From the NCBI RefSeq assembly GCF_011300215.1, contig NZ_CP049866.1, forward strand, positions 1,798,001 through 1,862,000: DNA of 64,000 nucleotides, read 5' to 3'. The position numbers and the translations under genes are program-made. Of this stretch, positions 52,141 to 60,480 are shown piece after piece (position 1 is the stretch's first letter; the number at the start of each line of letters is the position of its first letter). Origin of the DNA: Nocardioides piscis. Lineage in GTDB: Bacteria > Actinomycetota > Actinomycetes > Propionibacteriales > Nocardioidaceae. The notes under the pieces are model-generated. The model saw nothing but the letters and a program-made list of their open reading frames with translations. It had not been told where the DNA came from and ran no database searches.

Positions 52141-53157
52141 ATGACCACGCGATGGGGCATCGCCGGCACCGGGTCGATGGCCGCGGCGATCCTCCCCGAC
52201 TTCGCGCTTGCCGACGGGGCGGAGGTCGTGAGGATCGGCAGCCGGACGCCCGATCGGGCCCGCGAGTTCGCCGCGCCATACGAGATCGCGGACGTCGGCA
52301 CCATCGACGACCTGCTGCGCTCGGACGTCGACGTCGTCTACGTCGCCACCCCGCACGCCCAGCACCACGCGTTGGCGATGGCGGCCATCGAGGCCGGCAA
52401 GGCCGTCGTGGTGGAGAAGGCCTTCACCGCGTCCTTGGCCCACACCCGCGAGGTGGTCGAGCTCGCTCGCTCGCGAGGGGTCTTCTGCATGGAGGCGATG
52501 TGGACTCGCTTCCAGCCGGCCGTGGTCGAGGCCAGGCGGCTCGTCGCGGAGGGAGCGATCGGCGATCCGTTCGCCCTCCAGGCCGACCTCGGTGCGTATC
52601 GGGCCTACGACCCGGCGTCGCGGCTGTTCGCGATCGAGCTCGGCGGCGGCGCGACCCTGGACCTCGGGGTCTACCCGATCTCCATGGCCCAGCACTTCCT
52701 CGGCACCCCCGACAAGGTCGTCGCCAGCGGGAGCCTCTACCCCAACGGGGCTGACGCCAGCGCCGTTGTCACGCTGCACTACGCCGACGGGCGCGCCGCG
52801 TCCCTGGTCTTCGCGCTGTCCACCGAGTCGCCCGGCCGCGCGGTGCTGTGGGGCACCGGGGGCTCGATCGAGATCGCCCCGCGCTTCCACCACCCGACCC
52901 AGCTGGTCGTGCGTCGCAACGGCGGAGGCGCGGAGATGCTCGAGTGCCCGGTGCGTGGCCGCGGCTACGTCCACGAGATCGACGAGGTCACGCGCTGCCT
53001 GACCGCGGGTCTCACCGAGTCACCCACGATGCCGCTCGCCGACACCCTCGACGTGCAGTGGGTGATGGAGGAGACACTGACCCAGCTCGGCACCACGCGT
53101 GTGGACAGCGGGTCGTCGGAGAAACCACGATGCGTCACCGGGGTTACCCACGAGTAG
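52141..53157 (+). CDS. Gfo/Idh/MocA-family oxidoreductase
   Basis: A 338-residue NAD(P)-dependent dehydrogenase. Rossmann [49 protein letters not shown] with the catalytic lysine in the EK motif, and the C-terminal domain with [12 protein letters not shown] and [13 protein letters not shown]. It resembles dihydrodiol or trans-1,2-dihydrobenzene dehydrogenase and 1,5-anhydrofructose reductase groups; the substrate is undecided. ATG 52141 follows TAGGCT by seven bases. It is followed by an acyl-CoA dehydrogenase with its own leaderless promoter. Confidence 0.87.
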   Translation: MTTRWGIAGTGSMAAAILPDFALADGAEVVRIGSRTPDRAREFAAPYEIADVGTIDDLLRSDVDVVYVATPHAQHHALAMAAIEAGKAVVVEKAFTASLAHTREVVELARSRGVFCMEAMWTRFQPAVVEARRLVAEGAIGDPFALQADLGAYRAYDPASRLFAIELGGGATLDLGVYPISMAQHFLGTPDKVVASGSLYPNGADASAVVTLHYADGRAASLVFALSTESPGRAVLWGTGGSIEIAPRFHHPTQLVVRRNGGGAEMLECPVRGRGYVHEIDEVTRCLTAGLTESPTMPLADTLDVQWVMEETLTQLGTTRVDSGSSEKPRCVTGVTHE

Positions 53158-53167
53158 GATCAGCGCC

Positions 53168-54334
53168 ATGAGCGACTTCTACTCCCTGCCCGAGGAGCAC
53201 CAGGCGATCCGCGAAGCGGTGCGCGCGATCTGCGACGCGAAGGTCGCACCTCATGCGGCAGCGGTGGACGAGGAGGCCCGCTATCCGCAGGAAGCGGCTG
53301 ACGCCCTGCTGGCCGCAGACTTCCACGCCCCCCACGTGCCCGAGCAGTACGGCGGCGCAGGTGCCGACGCCCTCGCCACCGTCATCGTGATCGAGGAGGT
53401 GGCTCGTGCGTGCGTGAGCTCGAGCCTGATCCCGGCGGTCAACAAGCTCGGCTCGCTGCCGGTGCAGATCGCTGGGTCCGAGGAGCTCAAGACCAAGTAT
53501 CTCGGCGCGCTGGCACGCGGTGAGGGTGGCTTCTCCTACTGCCTCTCCGAGCCGGACGCCGGCTCGGACGCCGGTGGCATGAAGACCCGTGCCGTGCGCG
53601 ACGGCGACGACTGGGTGCTGGACGGCGTCAAGCGCTGGATCACCAATGCCGGCGAGTCGGAGTTCTACACCGTCATGGCCGTGACCGACCCCGAGAAGAA
53701 GACCCGGGGCGGGATCTCTGCCTTCGTGGTGGAGAAGTCGGACGAGGGCGTCTCCTTCGGCGCGCCGGAGAAGAAGCTGGGCATCAAGGGCTCGCCGACG
53801 CGCGAGGTCTATCTCGACAAGGTCAGGATCAGTGACGACCGGCGCATCGGCGAGGTCGGCAGTGGTTTCGCGACCGCGATGCAGACTCTCGACCACACCC
53901 GCGTCACGATCGCGGCCCAGGCTGTGGGGGTCGCGCAGGGCGCGCTGGACTATGCGTTGGGCTATGCCAAGGAGCGCCAGCAGTTCGGGAAGTCGATCGC
54001 CGACTTCCAGGGCCTGCAGTTCATGCTGGCCGACATGGGCATGAAGGTCGAGGCCGCGCGCCAGATGACCTATGCCGCCGCCGGCCGGTCCGAGCGCGGC
54101 GACAAGGACCTGACCTTCTTCGGCGCGGCCGCCAAGTGCTTCGCCTCCGACGTCGCGATGGAGGTGACCGTCAACGCCGTGCAGGTGCTCGGTGGCTACG
54201 GCTACACCCGCGACTACCCCGTCGAGCGGATGATGCGCGACGCCAAGATCACCCAGATCTACGAGGGCACCAACCAGGTCCAGCGGATCGTGATGGCGCG
54301 TCAGCTGCTGGCCGGGGTCCAGTCACAAATCTGA
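53168..54334 (+). CDS. Acyl-CoA dehydrogenase (FadE25-like)
   Basis: A 388-residue enzyme. Signatures: [58 protein letters not shown], and [40 protein letters not shown] with the catalytic glutamate in YEGTNQ. In M. tuberculosis fadE25 lies next to purE-purK (from memory), as here. ATG 53168 follows TAGGAT by seven bases. It is one of three acyl-CoA dehydrogenases in the window and probably acts in fatty or branched acyl-CoA degradation. Confidence 0.92.
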   Translation: MSDFYSLPEEHQAIREAVRAICDAKVAPHAAAVDEEARYPQEAADALLAADFHAPHVPEQYGGAGADALATVIVIEEVARACVSSSLIPAVNKLGSLPVQIAGSEELKTKYLGALARGEGGFSYCLSEPDAGSDAGGMKTRAVRDGDDWVLDGVKRWITNAGESEFYTVMAVTDPEKKTRGGISAFVVEKSDEGVSFGAPEKKLGIKGSPTREVYLDKVRISDDRRIGEVGSGFATAMQTLDHTRVTIAAQAVGVAQGALDYALGYAKERQQFGKSIADFQGLQFMLADMGMKVEAARQMTYAAAGRSERGDKDLTFFGAAAKCFASDVAMEVTVNAVQVLGGYGYTRDYPVERMMRDAKITQIYEGTNQVQRIVMARQLLAGVQSQI

Positions 54335-54376
54335 TCTTCACCGTCGCCGCATGCATCACACCCGGAGGGGTACGGG

Positions 54377-55036
54377 GTGGCCATGACTGCGATCCCCCAC
54401 CGACGTCGCGCCCTCCGCGTCACGACTGCCCACGAGTCCGAGCTGGCCACCGCCGGGCTGGCGGTGATGCTGGCGCCGTACGCGCACCGCATCGAGCTGC
54501 TCGCATCTCCCGGGGGCCAGCCGGCGTCTGGGGCCGACGTGACCCTGCACGACACCTTCGCAGGCGCCGAAGCCCCTCCTGTCGCCAATGCGCCCGTCGT
54601 GGTCCACGACGGTCAGCTGGTCACCTGGACGTGGAACGCGCGGCCCGACCTGGTCGAGATGGCCCTCGGCAACGGAGCGAGCGGCGTGCTGTCCAAGCAG
54701 CTGCCCGCAGCCCGGTTGGTGGCCGCCCTCGAGTCGATCCACCACGGTCGGCCTGTGGTGGACCTCGGTGACGAGCGTCGCCCTGCCAGCGCTCCCCGCA
54801 TGGTGGAAGCGTTGACTCCCCGGGAGGCGCAGGTGATCGCGATGATCACCCAGGGTTATGACAACCAGTCCATCGCCGAGCAGGGGTGCATCAGCATCAA
54901 CTCGGTGAAGTCCTACATCCGCAGCGCCTATCGCAAGATGGGGGTCACCTCGCGCACGCAAGCAGTGCTGTGGGGTGTACGCCGCGGCTATCTCGCCCAG
55001 CCGGCCCGCGCCGAGGCTGCCGGTCTGACTGCCTAG
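54377..55036 (+). CDS. LuxR-family response-regulator-like protein
   Basis: A 219-residue protein. The C-terminal LuxR/NarL helix-turn-helix (about 145-205) is LTPREAQVIAMITQGYDNQSIAEQG with VKSYIRSAYRKMGVTSRTQAV. The N-terminal part is receiver-like but atypical: the usual paired acidic residues near the start are replaced (VTTAHESELATAGLAVML), while an aspartate remains in DVTLHDTF and a lysine in LSKQLPAARLVAALE. GTG 54377 has GGAGGGG six bases upstream; ATG 54383 is the alternative. No sensor kinase is adjacent, so control may be by means other than phosphorylation. Confidence 0.82.
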   Translation: MAMTAIPHRRRALRVTTAHESELATAGLAVMLAPYAHRIELLASPGGQPASGADVTLHDTFAGAEAPPVANAPVVVHDGQLVTWTWNARPDLVEMALGNGASGVLSKQLPAARLVAALESIHHGRPVVDLGDERRPASAPRMVEALTPREAQVIAMITQGYDNQSIAEQGCISINSVKSYIRSAYRKMGVTSRTQAVLWGVRRGYLAQPARAEAAGLTA

Positions 55037-55042
55037 TCCCGG

Positions 55043-55426
55043 TCAGCGACAGCCGTGACCGCGTCCGCCGTGCCAGGCGTGCGCGCGTGCACGACCGGGC
55101 CGGGCGAGGAAGAGCCAGGCCGCCCCGACGAGCACGAGCCAGGGCGCCTCGAGGACCACGGCGAACGCGACGACGACCGCGACGAGCAGGAGCGGAGAGA
55201 CGCCCGGACCGCGACGTCGCGGGGTCCGAGTCGTTCGGGCGGGCGAGGCGGAGACAGGCCGCGGGAGGTCCCAGAACAGCTGTTCCAGGTCGGCGGCCGT
55301 GCGCGCTGACCAGATGGCATCCAACCGCTCGTCGTACTCCTCGTGGTCGAGACGGCCCGCGGCGTAGTGCTCCCCGAGGAGTCCCGTCGCAGTCTCCCGC
55401 TCAGCGTTGCCGATGCGAGGGTCCAT
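55043..55426 (-). CDS. DUF1707 domain membrane protein
   Basis: A 127-residue protein. The DUF1707 domain (DPRIGNAERETATGLLGEHYAAGRLDHEEYDERLDAIWSARTAADLEQLFWDLP, read in parts) fills residues 2-60. A basic linker and two close hydrophobic stretches follow (LLLVAVVVAFAVVLEAPWLVLVGAAWLFLA). ATG 55426 overlaps the PadR stop (TGATG). SHOCT-like DUF1707 proteins often sit behind PadR genes in actinobacteria; their role is unclear. Confidence 0.82.
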   Translation of the reverse strand: MDPRIGNAERETATGLLGEHYAAGRLDHEEYDERLDAIWSARTAADLEQLFWDLPRPVSASPARTTRTPRRRGPGVSPLLLVAVVVAFAVVLEAPWLVLVGAAWLFLARPGRARAHAWHGGRGHGCR

Positions 55427-56133
55427 CACAGGTCTCCGTCGTCGATCTCCGCGTCACGTTCCTTGGGCCGGGCGCCGTCCGCCAAGATCCCGTACAGCGC
55501 CTTGCGGGTGTCGACAAGGACGCCGATCGCGGCTTGACGCTGCAGGTCCGAGCCCTGCGTCACGATCTGCCACACGGCGCTCATCATCTGCCCGATCTCG
55601 GACTTGAGGTCGCCGGAGGTGCCGGTCGTGGCCCGCGCGGTGGCGCGTGCGAAGGGAGCCCAGATCGCCTCCAGCTCGCGCGAGTTGTCGGCGACGTACG
55701 CCGTGCCGTCGTCGGTGAGCCTCAGTGTCTTGCGGCCCCGATCGTCGTCAGCCTCGACGAGCCCCTCGTCCTGGAGCTGCTGGATCGTGGGATAGACCGA
55801 CCCGGGGCTCGGACGCCACGCGCCCTCGCTGCGCTCGGCGATCTGCTGGATCACCTGGTAGCCGTTCAAGGGCTCCTCGCGTTGAGCGGCGCCACCGAGG
55901 ACCGACAGGATCGCCAGGCGGACGTCACCGCGCCGGGCCCGCGGCCCCGGGCCCTCGCTGGTCGCGCCAGGGACTGCCCACCCGATCAGGCCCTGCACCC
56001 ACGGCGGCGGGCCGCCGGGCCCTCCGCCACCGTGACGGCGCCCACGCTGGCCGCCCTCCCAGCCCGCCCAGCTGCTCTGCCAGTTGCCATGCTGCTGGAA
56101 GCGTTGCTCCCACGGGGTGTTGTTGCGTCCCAT
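55426..56133 (-). CDS. PadR-family transcriptional regulator
   Basis: A 235-residue PadR protein. The N-terminus is rich in Gly, Trp and Gln (GWEGGQRGRRHGGGG). The winged helix (about 65-150) is DVRLAILSVLGGAAQ, NGYQVIQQIAERSEGAWRPSPGSVYPTIQQLQDEGLV, DGTAYVAD. The C-terminal dimer helix includes EIGQMMSAVWQIVTQG. ATG 56133 follows AGGAG. A near-perfect palindrome at 56171-56192 upstream is its likely operator. It is coupled to the DUF1707 gene. Confidence 0.9.
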   Translation of the reverse strand: MGRNNTPWEQRFQQHGNWQSSWAGWEGGQRGRRHGGGGPGGPPPWVQGLIGWAVPGATSEGPGPRARRGDVRLAILSVLGGAAQREEPLNGYQVIQQIAERSEGAWRPSPGSVYPTIQQLQDEGLVEADDDRGRKTLRLTDDGTAYVADNSRELEAIWAPFARATARATTGTSGDLKSEIGQMMSAVWQIVTQGSDLQRQAAIGVLVDTRKALYGILADGARPKERDAEIDDGDL

Positions 56134-56170
56134 GCCGGTCTCCTGAAGGTTCGGTCGACATATCGTCGAA

Positions 56171-56192
56171 CTATTGCGATATATCGCGATAG
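56171..56192. promoter_or_regulatory. PadR operator candidate
   Basis: CTATTGCGATA faces TATCGCGATAG, a 22-bp palindrome with one mismatched pair, 38 bases upstream of the PadR ATG. The TATCGCGATA-like core, strikingly AT-rich here, suits a PadR dimer. The remaining 60 bases to the enoyl-CoA hydratase end show nothing more. Confidence 0.7.
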
Positions 56193-56253
56193 TAGGCACG
56201 AAGCCACGGCCGGATCAAGAGGTCATCCGGGGGACTCGACCCCGAGGAGCGGT

Positions 56254-57120
56254 CTAGAAGATCCGTGGCAGCTGCGAGGCGCGGCCGGTGAAGGAGGGCG
56301 AGCGCTTCTCGCGCATCGCGGCGACACCTTCCTTGCCGTCGTTGATCGACGTGTAGTGCATCGCGATCGACTCGGCGACGTGGGCGTCCAGCGGGTGTGG
56401 TGCGGCCGTCCCGGCATGGATCAGCTGCTTGGTCAGGGCGAGTGCTGCCGATGAGCGGCCGACCACGAAGGATCGGGCCAGCTCGAGGGCTGCCGGCACC
56501 AGTTCCTCGGGCTCATGGACCGAACGCACCAGCCGGCCCTCGAGGGCGGCCTCGGGCGTGAGGATGTCAGCCGAGTAGAGCCACTCCAGCGCTTGCTGGG
56601 TGCCGACGATCCGCGGCAGGAACCACGTCGAGCACGCCTCCGGAACGATGCCGAGGCGCCCGAAGACGAAACCGATACGGGCCTTGGTCGACGCCAGTCG
56701 AAGGTCCATCGCGACCGTCATCGTGGCGCCGACGCCGACGGCGGCGCCGTTGATCGCAGCGATGACCGGCTTGGGGCAGGCGTGGATCGCGAGCGCGACC
56801 TTGCCGCCGGTGTCGCGCACCCCGGACTGGTAGGGCTCCTCGGCCAGGTGGCGACGCAGTTCCTCTGGGGCCGGGGAGAGTGACTCGTCGAGGCCGAAGA
56901 CGTTGCCGTCCGCCGAGAGGTCCATCCCGGCGCAGAACGCCCGGCCCGCACCGGTCACGACGATCGCCCTGATCGCGTCGTCGTGTGCGGCGTAGTGGAA
57001 GAAGCTCTCGAGCTCGTAGGCCATCGTCACCGAGAAGGCGTTCAGTGCTTCGGGCCGCGACAGGGTCAGCAGGGTCACGCCGTCGGCGTCGGTCTCGACG
57101 ACCAGCGTCTCGAAGTTCAC
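56254..57120 (-). CDS. Enoyl-CoA hydratase/isomerase (crotonase) family protein
   Basis: A 288-residue crotonase. TLLTLSRPEALNAFSVTMAYEL opens it. The oxyanion-hole loops are GAGRAFCAGMDLS and NGAAVGVGATMTVAMDLRLAS; an acidic residue sits in GRLGIVPEACSTWFLPR. It is slightly longer than the 260-residue norm. Hydratase or isomerase action on enoyl-CoA is probable, in line with the acyl-CoA dehydrogenases. GTG 57120 overlaps the stop of the LCP gene (GTGA), an unusual pairing with cell-wall synthesis. Confidence 0.87.
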   Translation of the reverse strand: MNFETLVVETDADGVTLLTLSRPEALNAFSVTMAYELESFFHYAAHDDAIRAIVVTGAGRAFCAGMDLSADGNVFGLDESLSPAPEELRRHLAEEPYQSGVRDTGGKVALAIHACPKPVIAAINGAAVGVGATMTVAMDLRLASTKARIGFVFGRLGIVPEACSTWFLPRIVGTQQALEWLYSADILTPEAALEGRLVRSVHEPEELVPAALELARSFVVGRSSAALALTKQLIHAGTAAPHPLDAHVAESIAMHYTSINDGKEGVAAMREKRSPSFTGRASQLPRIF

Positions 57121-58318
57121 TTGGGCAGGCCGCTAGGGGTGCACAGGCGGTCGGGGATCGAGGCGGTGTCGTCGTCCCGGATGAGGGCGAAGAGGGCCTC
57201 GGACCGCTCCTCGTCCCAGTTGACGGCCGTGTCCCTGATCGGGACGCCGCACGTCAACCCGTTCTCCCCGTCGACGCGCGTCATGGCAAACGCGAACCGA
57301 CCCAGCGAGATCGGGCTCGTGCCCTCGCTGACCGAGAACGACTCTGCGGATGAACTGCTCAACCGGAAGTAGCGGACCGGGTTGACGAACGTCCAGGGTG
57401 ACAGTGCCTTGCTGCCGATGGCCGAGACGACCTCGCGCTGGGCGCGGGCCCGGTCGATGTCGCCGAGCTGGGAGTAGGTCTTGCGCGATCGGGCATAGCC
57501 GAGCGCCGTCTGGCCATCGGCCTCCTGGCAGCCCTTAGGTACGTCGAGGTTGGCCAAGGGGTCCTCCATGGCCGCCTTGGGGCAGATCTCCACCCCGCCG
57601 ACGGCGTCGACCATGCCGACGAAGCCGCCGAAGCCCACTTCGATGTAGTCGTCGATGCGGATCCCGGTCTCGTTCTCCAAGGTCTTGATCAGAAGCTTGG
57701 CGCCGCCGAAGGCGTAGGCCGCGTTGACCTTGGTGGTGCCGTGTTCAGGGATCTCGACGATCGAGTCGCGGGGAATGGACATCAGCAGGTTGGGCCCGGA
57801 ACCGGTGTGGAGCAGCATGATCGTGTCGGTGCGCTGACCCACCGCCCCGCCGGTGCCGAGCTGCTTGCGCTCGGCTTGCGAGAGGTCGTCGCGAGAGTCG
57901 GAGCCGACAATGAGGTAGGTGTTGCCGGGCTGGTCGCCGGGGCGCTCCCCGGGGGGCATCGCGTCCACTTTGTCGACCTTCGACCATGCCCACAGCGGCA
58001 CGGCCACCATGAAGACCACCCACGCGAGCAGCACCAGCTTGATGATGCCGAAGCGGAACCGCGGCAACCGCCGCGACCGTGACCTCGCGGGGGAGCCGCT
58101 GGGGGTGCGCTCGGAGCCGGCCGCTGCTGGCTACGCGGTCGGCGCGGCGACGAGGGAGCTGCGGGCTGGGCGGGCATGACCCGCGTCTCCTCGGGGCCGT
58201 TCTGGGTCGGCACCATCCGGGTGGCGTCGTCGGAGGAGGATCCGCCCGAGCCGTAGAGCCAGTTGTATTCCGGGGTTCCCTCGTCGGGGCCGCCCGGCCC
58301 CTTGGGACGATCTGCCAT
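57117..58318 (-). CDS. LCP (LytR-CpsA-Psr) family cell-wall ligase, frame broken near the N-terminus
   Basis: The LCP part is intact: membrane anchor LPRFRFGIIKLVLLAWVVFMVAV, then TYLIVGSDSRDD, QRTDTIMLLH, LLMSIPRDSIVEIPEHG, KVNAAYAFGG and GYARSRKTYSQLGDIDRARAQREV. LCP proteins attach polyprenyl-linked glycopolymers to peptidoglycan. A proline-rich cytoplasmic N-terminus (MADRPKGPGGPDEGTPEYNWL) opens at ATG 58318 in another frame. One base added in a G run at 58089-58093 or 58101-58105 joins them to about 400 residues. Without it, translation could start only at an internal codon near 58067. Start TAGCGT box, seven bases. Confidence 0.82.
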
Positions 58319-58341
58319 GGCCGTGACGCTACCGTGCGGCC
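58319..58341. promoter_or_regulatory. Compact divergent leaderless promoters, 23-base gap
   Basis: Minus strand TAGCGT (58326-58331) ends seven bases before ATG 58318; plus strand TACCGT (58330-58335) ends six bases before ATG 58342. The two boxes overlap by two bases, so each -35 must lie inside the opposite gene. Confidence 0.65.
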
Positions 58342-58845
58342 ATGAGTGCAGCGCTCACCCCGCGTCCGGTGTCCTTCTCCCGGGTCTCGCTCGCGATCGC
58401 GGTCGGATCGGCGCACGCCAACATCCTCGGCAACGTCCACGGTGGCGAGATCATGAAGCTGGCCGACTCCACGGCAGGGGCCGTGGCCTTCCGGCACAGC
58501 GACGGCCCCGCGGTCACGGCGGCGATGGACGAGATGAGCTTCCTGCGCCCGGTGCACGTCGGTGACATCGTCAAGACCTACGCGCAGGTCAACTGGGCGG
58601 GTCGTTCCTCCATGGAGATCGGGGTCCGGGTCGAGGCGCAGCCGTTCGGCAACGCCACCGACGAGCCGGTCCACGTCGCGAGTGCCTATTTCGTCTTCGT
58701 CGCCGTGGACGACGACGGTTCGTCACGGCAGGTGCCGGAGCTGATCACCGAGACACCCACCGAGGTCCGCCGAGAGCGGGAGGCCCAGATCCGGCGCGCT
58801 CACCGGCTCGCGCGCAAGATGGAGATCGACCAGGGGCGCGAATAG
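58342..58845 (+). CDS. Acyl-CoA thioesterase (hotdog fold)
   Basis: A 167-residue hotdog thioesterase of the YciA/BFIT group. NILGNVHGGEIMKLADSTAGAVAFRHSDG contains the conserved Asn/His-Gly-Gly and Asp; MDEMSFLRPVHVGDIVKTYAQVNWAGRSSMEIGVRV and SAYFVFVAVDDDG follow. It hydrolyses acyl-CoA to free acid and CoA. ATG 58342 is leaderless by its TACCGT box. It is divergent from LCP and upstream of a second LCP gene by 81 bases. Confidence 0.88.
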   Translation: MSAALTPRPVSFSRVSLAIAVGSAHANILGNVHGGEIMKLADSTAGAVAFRHSDGPAVTAAMDEMSFLRPVHVGDIVKTYAQVNWAGRSSMEIGVRVEAQPFGNATDEPVHVASAYFVFVAVDDDGSSRQVPELITETPTEVRREREAQIRRAHRLARKMEIDQGRE

Positions 58846-58926
58846 CGGCGCGTCGCACCAGCGTGTGACGGGTGTGACTGGTGATACTGGTCGGGCTGAC
58901 TTCCCCCAGCAAGAGAGGCACCCCCG

Positions 58927-60444
58927 ATGCCGCCCAGCTCGACACCAGGGCTCCCGCCCGGGTCGCCGGTCACGAGGTTCACCACCCTCGACCGCGCCCA
59001 ACGAGTTCGCTTCCGTCGCGCCGTCGCGCTGATGGTCATGACCGTGCTCGTCCCGGGTTCGGCACAGCTGGTGGCGGGCAACCGCCGGGTCGGCCGGATC
59101 GCGATGCGCGTCTGGATCGGTCTGCTCGTTCTCACCCTCGTCTCGATGGGGGTCTCCTGGTTCTTCCACGGCTTCGCGTTCTGGGCGGTGTCCAACACGG
59201 CGCTGCTCGGGCTGCTTCGCCTGCTGCTGATGGCCCTGGCCGTCGGTTGGGCCCTGCTGTTCCTGGACGCGTGGCGACTGGGACAGCCGATGGGACTGCA
59301 CCAGCGGCAGCGCCTGGCCGTGGTGGGGGTCAACGGCCTGCTGTGCTTCTCGGTCGCAGGCACGCTGCTGTTCGGCGCCCACATGGTGGGGGTGCAACGC
59401 CAGTTCATGATCACGATGTTCGGGGACGGTGAGGTCGTCGGGGCCTCCGACGGCCGGTTCAACGTGTTGCTCCTCGGCGGCGACTCCGGGGCTGGGCGCT
59501 GGGGCCTGCGGCCCGACTCCCTGACGGTCGCCAGCATCGACGCCCGGACCGGGAAGACAGTCCTCGTCGGGCTGCCGCGCAACATGGCCAACTTCCCGTT
59601 CGCCGAGGGGTCGGTCATGGCCAAGAAGTTCCCGAACGGCTTCAACTGCCCCGACTGCTATCTCAACGGGGTCTCGACCTGGGCCCAGGACCACCCTGAG
59701 CTGTTCAAGGGGTCCAAGACCCCGGGCGTCGACGCCACCGAGATGGCGGTCGAGGGCATCACGGGGCTGGAGATCAACTACTGGTCCATGGTCAACCTCG
59801 CCGGCTTCCGCAGTCTCGTGGACGCGGTCGGTGGCGTCACCCTGACCGTCCGCGACCCGATCCCGGTCGGCCTGCCGCACGACGACTTCTATCGCTTCAT
59901 CGAGCCGGGCACCCGCAAGCTCAACGGCATGGACACCTTGTGGTTCGCCCGCGCGCGCGACGGCTCGGACGACTATTCGCGGATGGCGCGCCAGAAGTGC
60001 GTCATGAACGCGATGCTGCAGCAGATCAGCCCCCAGGATGCGTTGAGCAACTTCTCCGAGATAGCCGCCGCCTCGTCCGAGATGATCTCGACCAACGTCC
60101 CCCAGAGCGAGGTCGACACCTTCCTCGACCTGGCGGTCAAGGCCAAGTCGCAGAAGATCGGCACCGTCAGCCTGGTGCCCCCCAAGGTCGTGACCGCCGA
60201 CCCGGACATCGACGTGGTCCACTCCATGGTGGCTGCGGCGATCGACCGCGCCGAGGGCGAGAAGCCGACCAGCGTCCTGGCAACCCAGGCGCCGGCCGAG
60301 CCGGAAGGTGACGGCTCGCCGACGCCCGATCCAACGCCGACCAGCGAGCCCGTCCCGCCGCCGTCGGTCACAGGCGGCTCGATCGGATCGCTCAAGGAGG
60401 GCTACGCCGCCAACCAGGCCGACGACCTGGGATCGGCCTGCTGA
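58927..60444 (+). CDS. LCP (LytR-CpsA-Psr) family protein with multi-helix N-terminus
   Basis: A 505-residue LCP protein with about four N-terminal helices (LMVMTVLVPGSAQLVAG, WIGLLVLTLVSMGVSWFF, LLRLLLMALAVGWALLFL, VVGVNGLLCFSVAGTLLFG) rather than one. The LCP domain has FNVLLLGGDSGAGRWGLRPDSLTVASID, VLVGLPRNMANFPF, LVDAVGGVTLTV and LWFARARDGSDDYSRMARQKCV. It has a Cys pair FNCPDCY and a Pro-rich C-terminal tail. The active site faces outside. It probably acts with the galactan cluster downstream. Confidence 0.88.
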   Translation: MPPSSTPGLPPGSPVTRFTTLDRAQRVRFRRAVALMVMTVLVPGSAQLVAGNRRVGRIAMRVWIGLLVLTLVSMGVSWFFHGFAFWAVSNTALLGLLRLLLMALAVGWALLFLDAWRLGQPMGLHQRQRLAVVGVNGLLCFSVAGTLLFGAHMVGVQRQFMITMFGDGEVVGASDGRFNVLLLGGDSGAGRWGLRPDSLTVASIDARTGKTVLVGLPRNMANFPFAEGSVMAKKFPNGFNCPDCYLNGVSTWAQDHPELFKGSKTPGVDATEMAVEGITGLEINYWSMVNLAGFRSLVDAVGGVTLTVRDPIPVGLPHDDFYRFIEPGTRKLNGMDTLWFARARDGSDDYSRMARQKCVMNAMLQQISPQDALSNFSEIAAASSEMISTNVPQSEVDTFLDLAVKAKSQKIGTVSLVPPKVVTADPDIDVVHSMVAAAIDRAEGEKPTSVLATQAPAEPEGDGSPTPDPTPTSEPVPPPSVTGGSIGSLKEGYAANQADDLGSAC

Positions 60445-60480
60445 TCACCCGGTGCCGGTCGTGGACCTAGGGTGGGCGCC

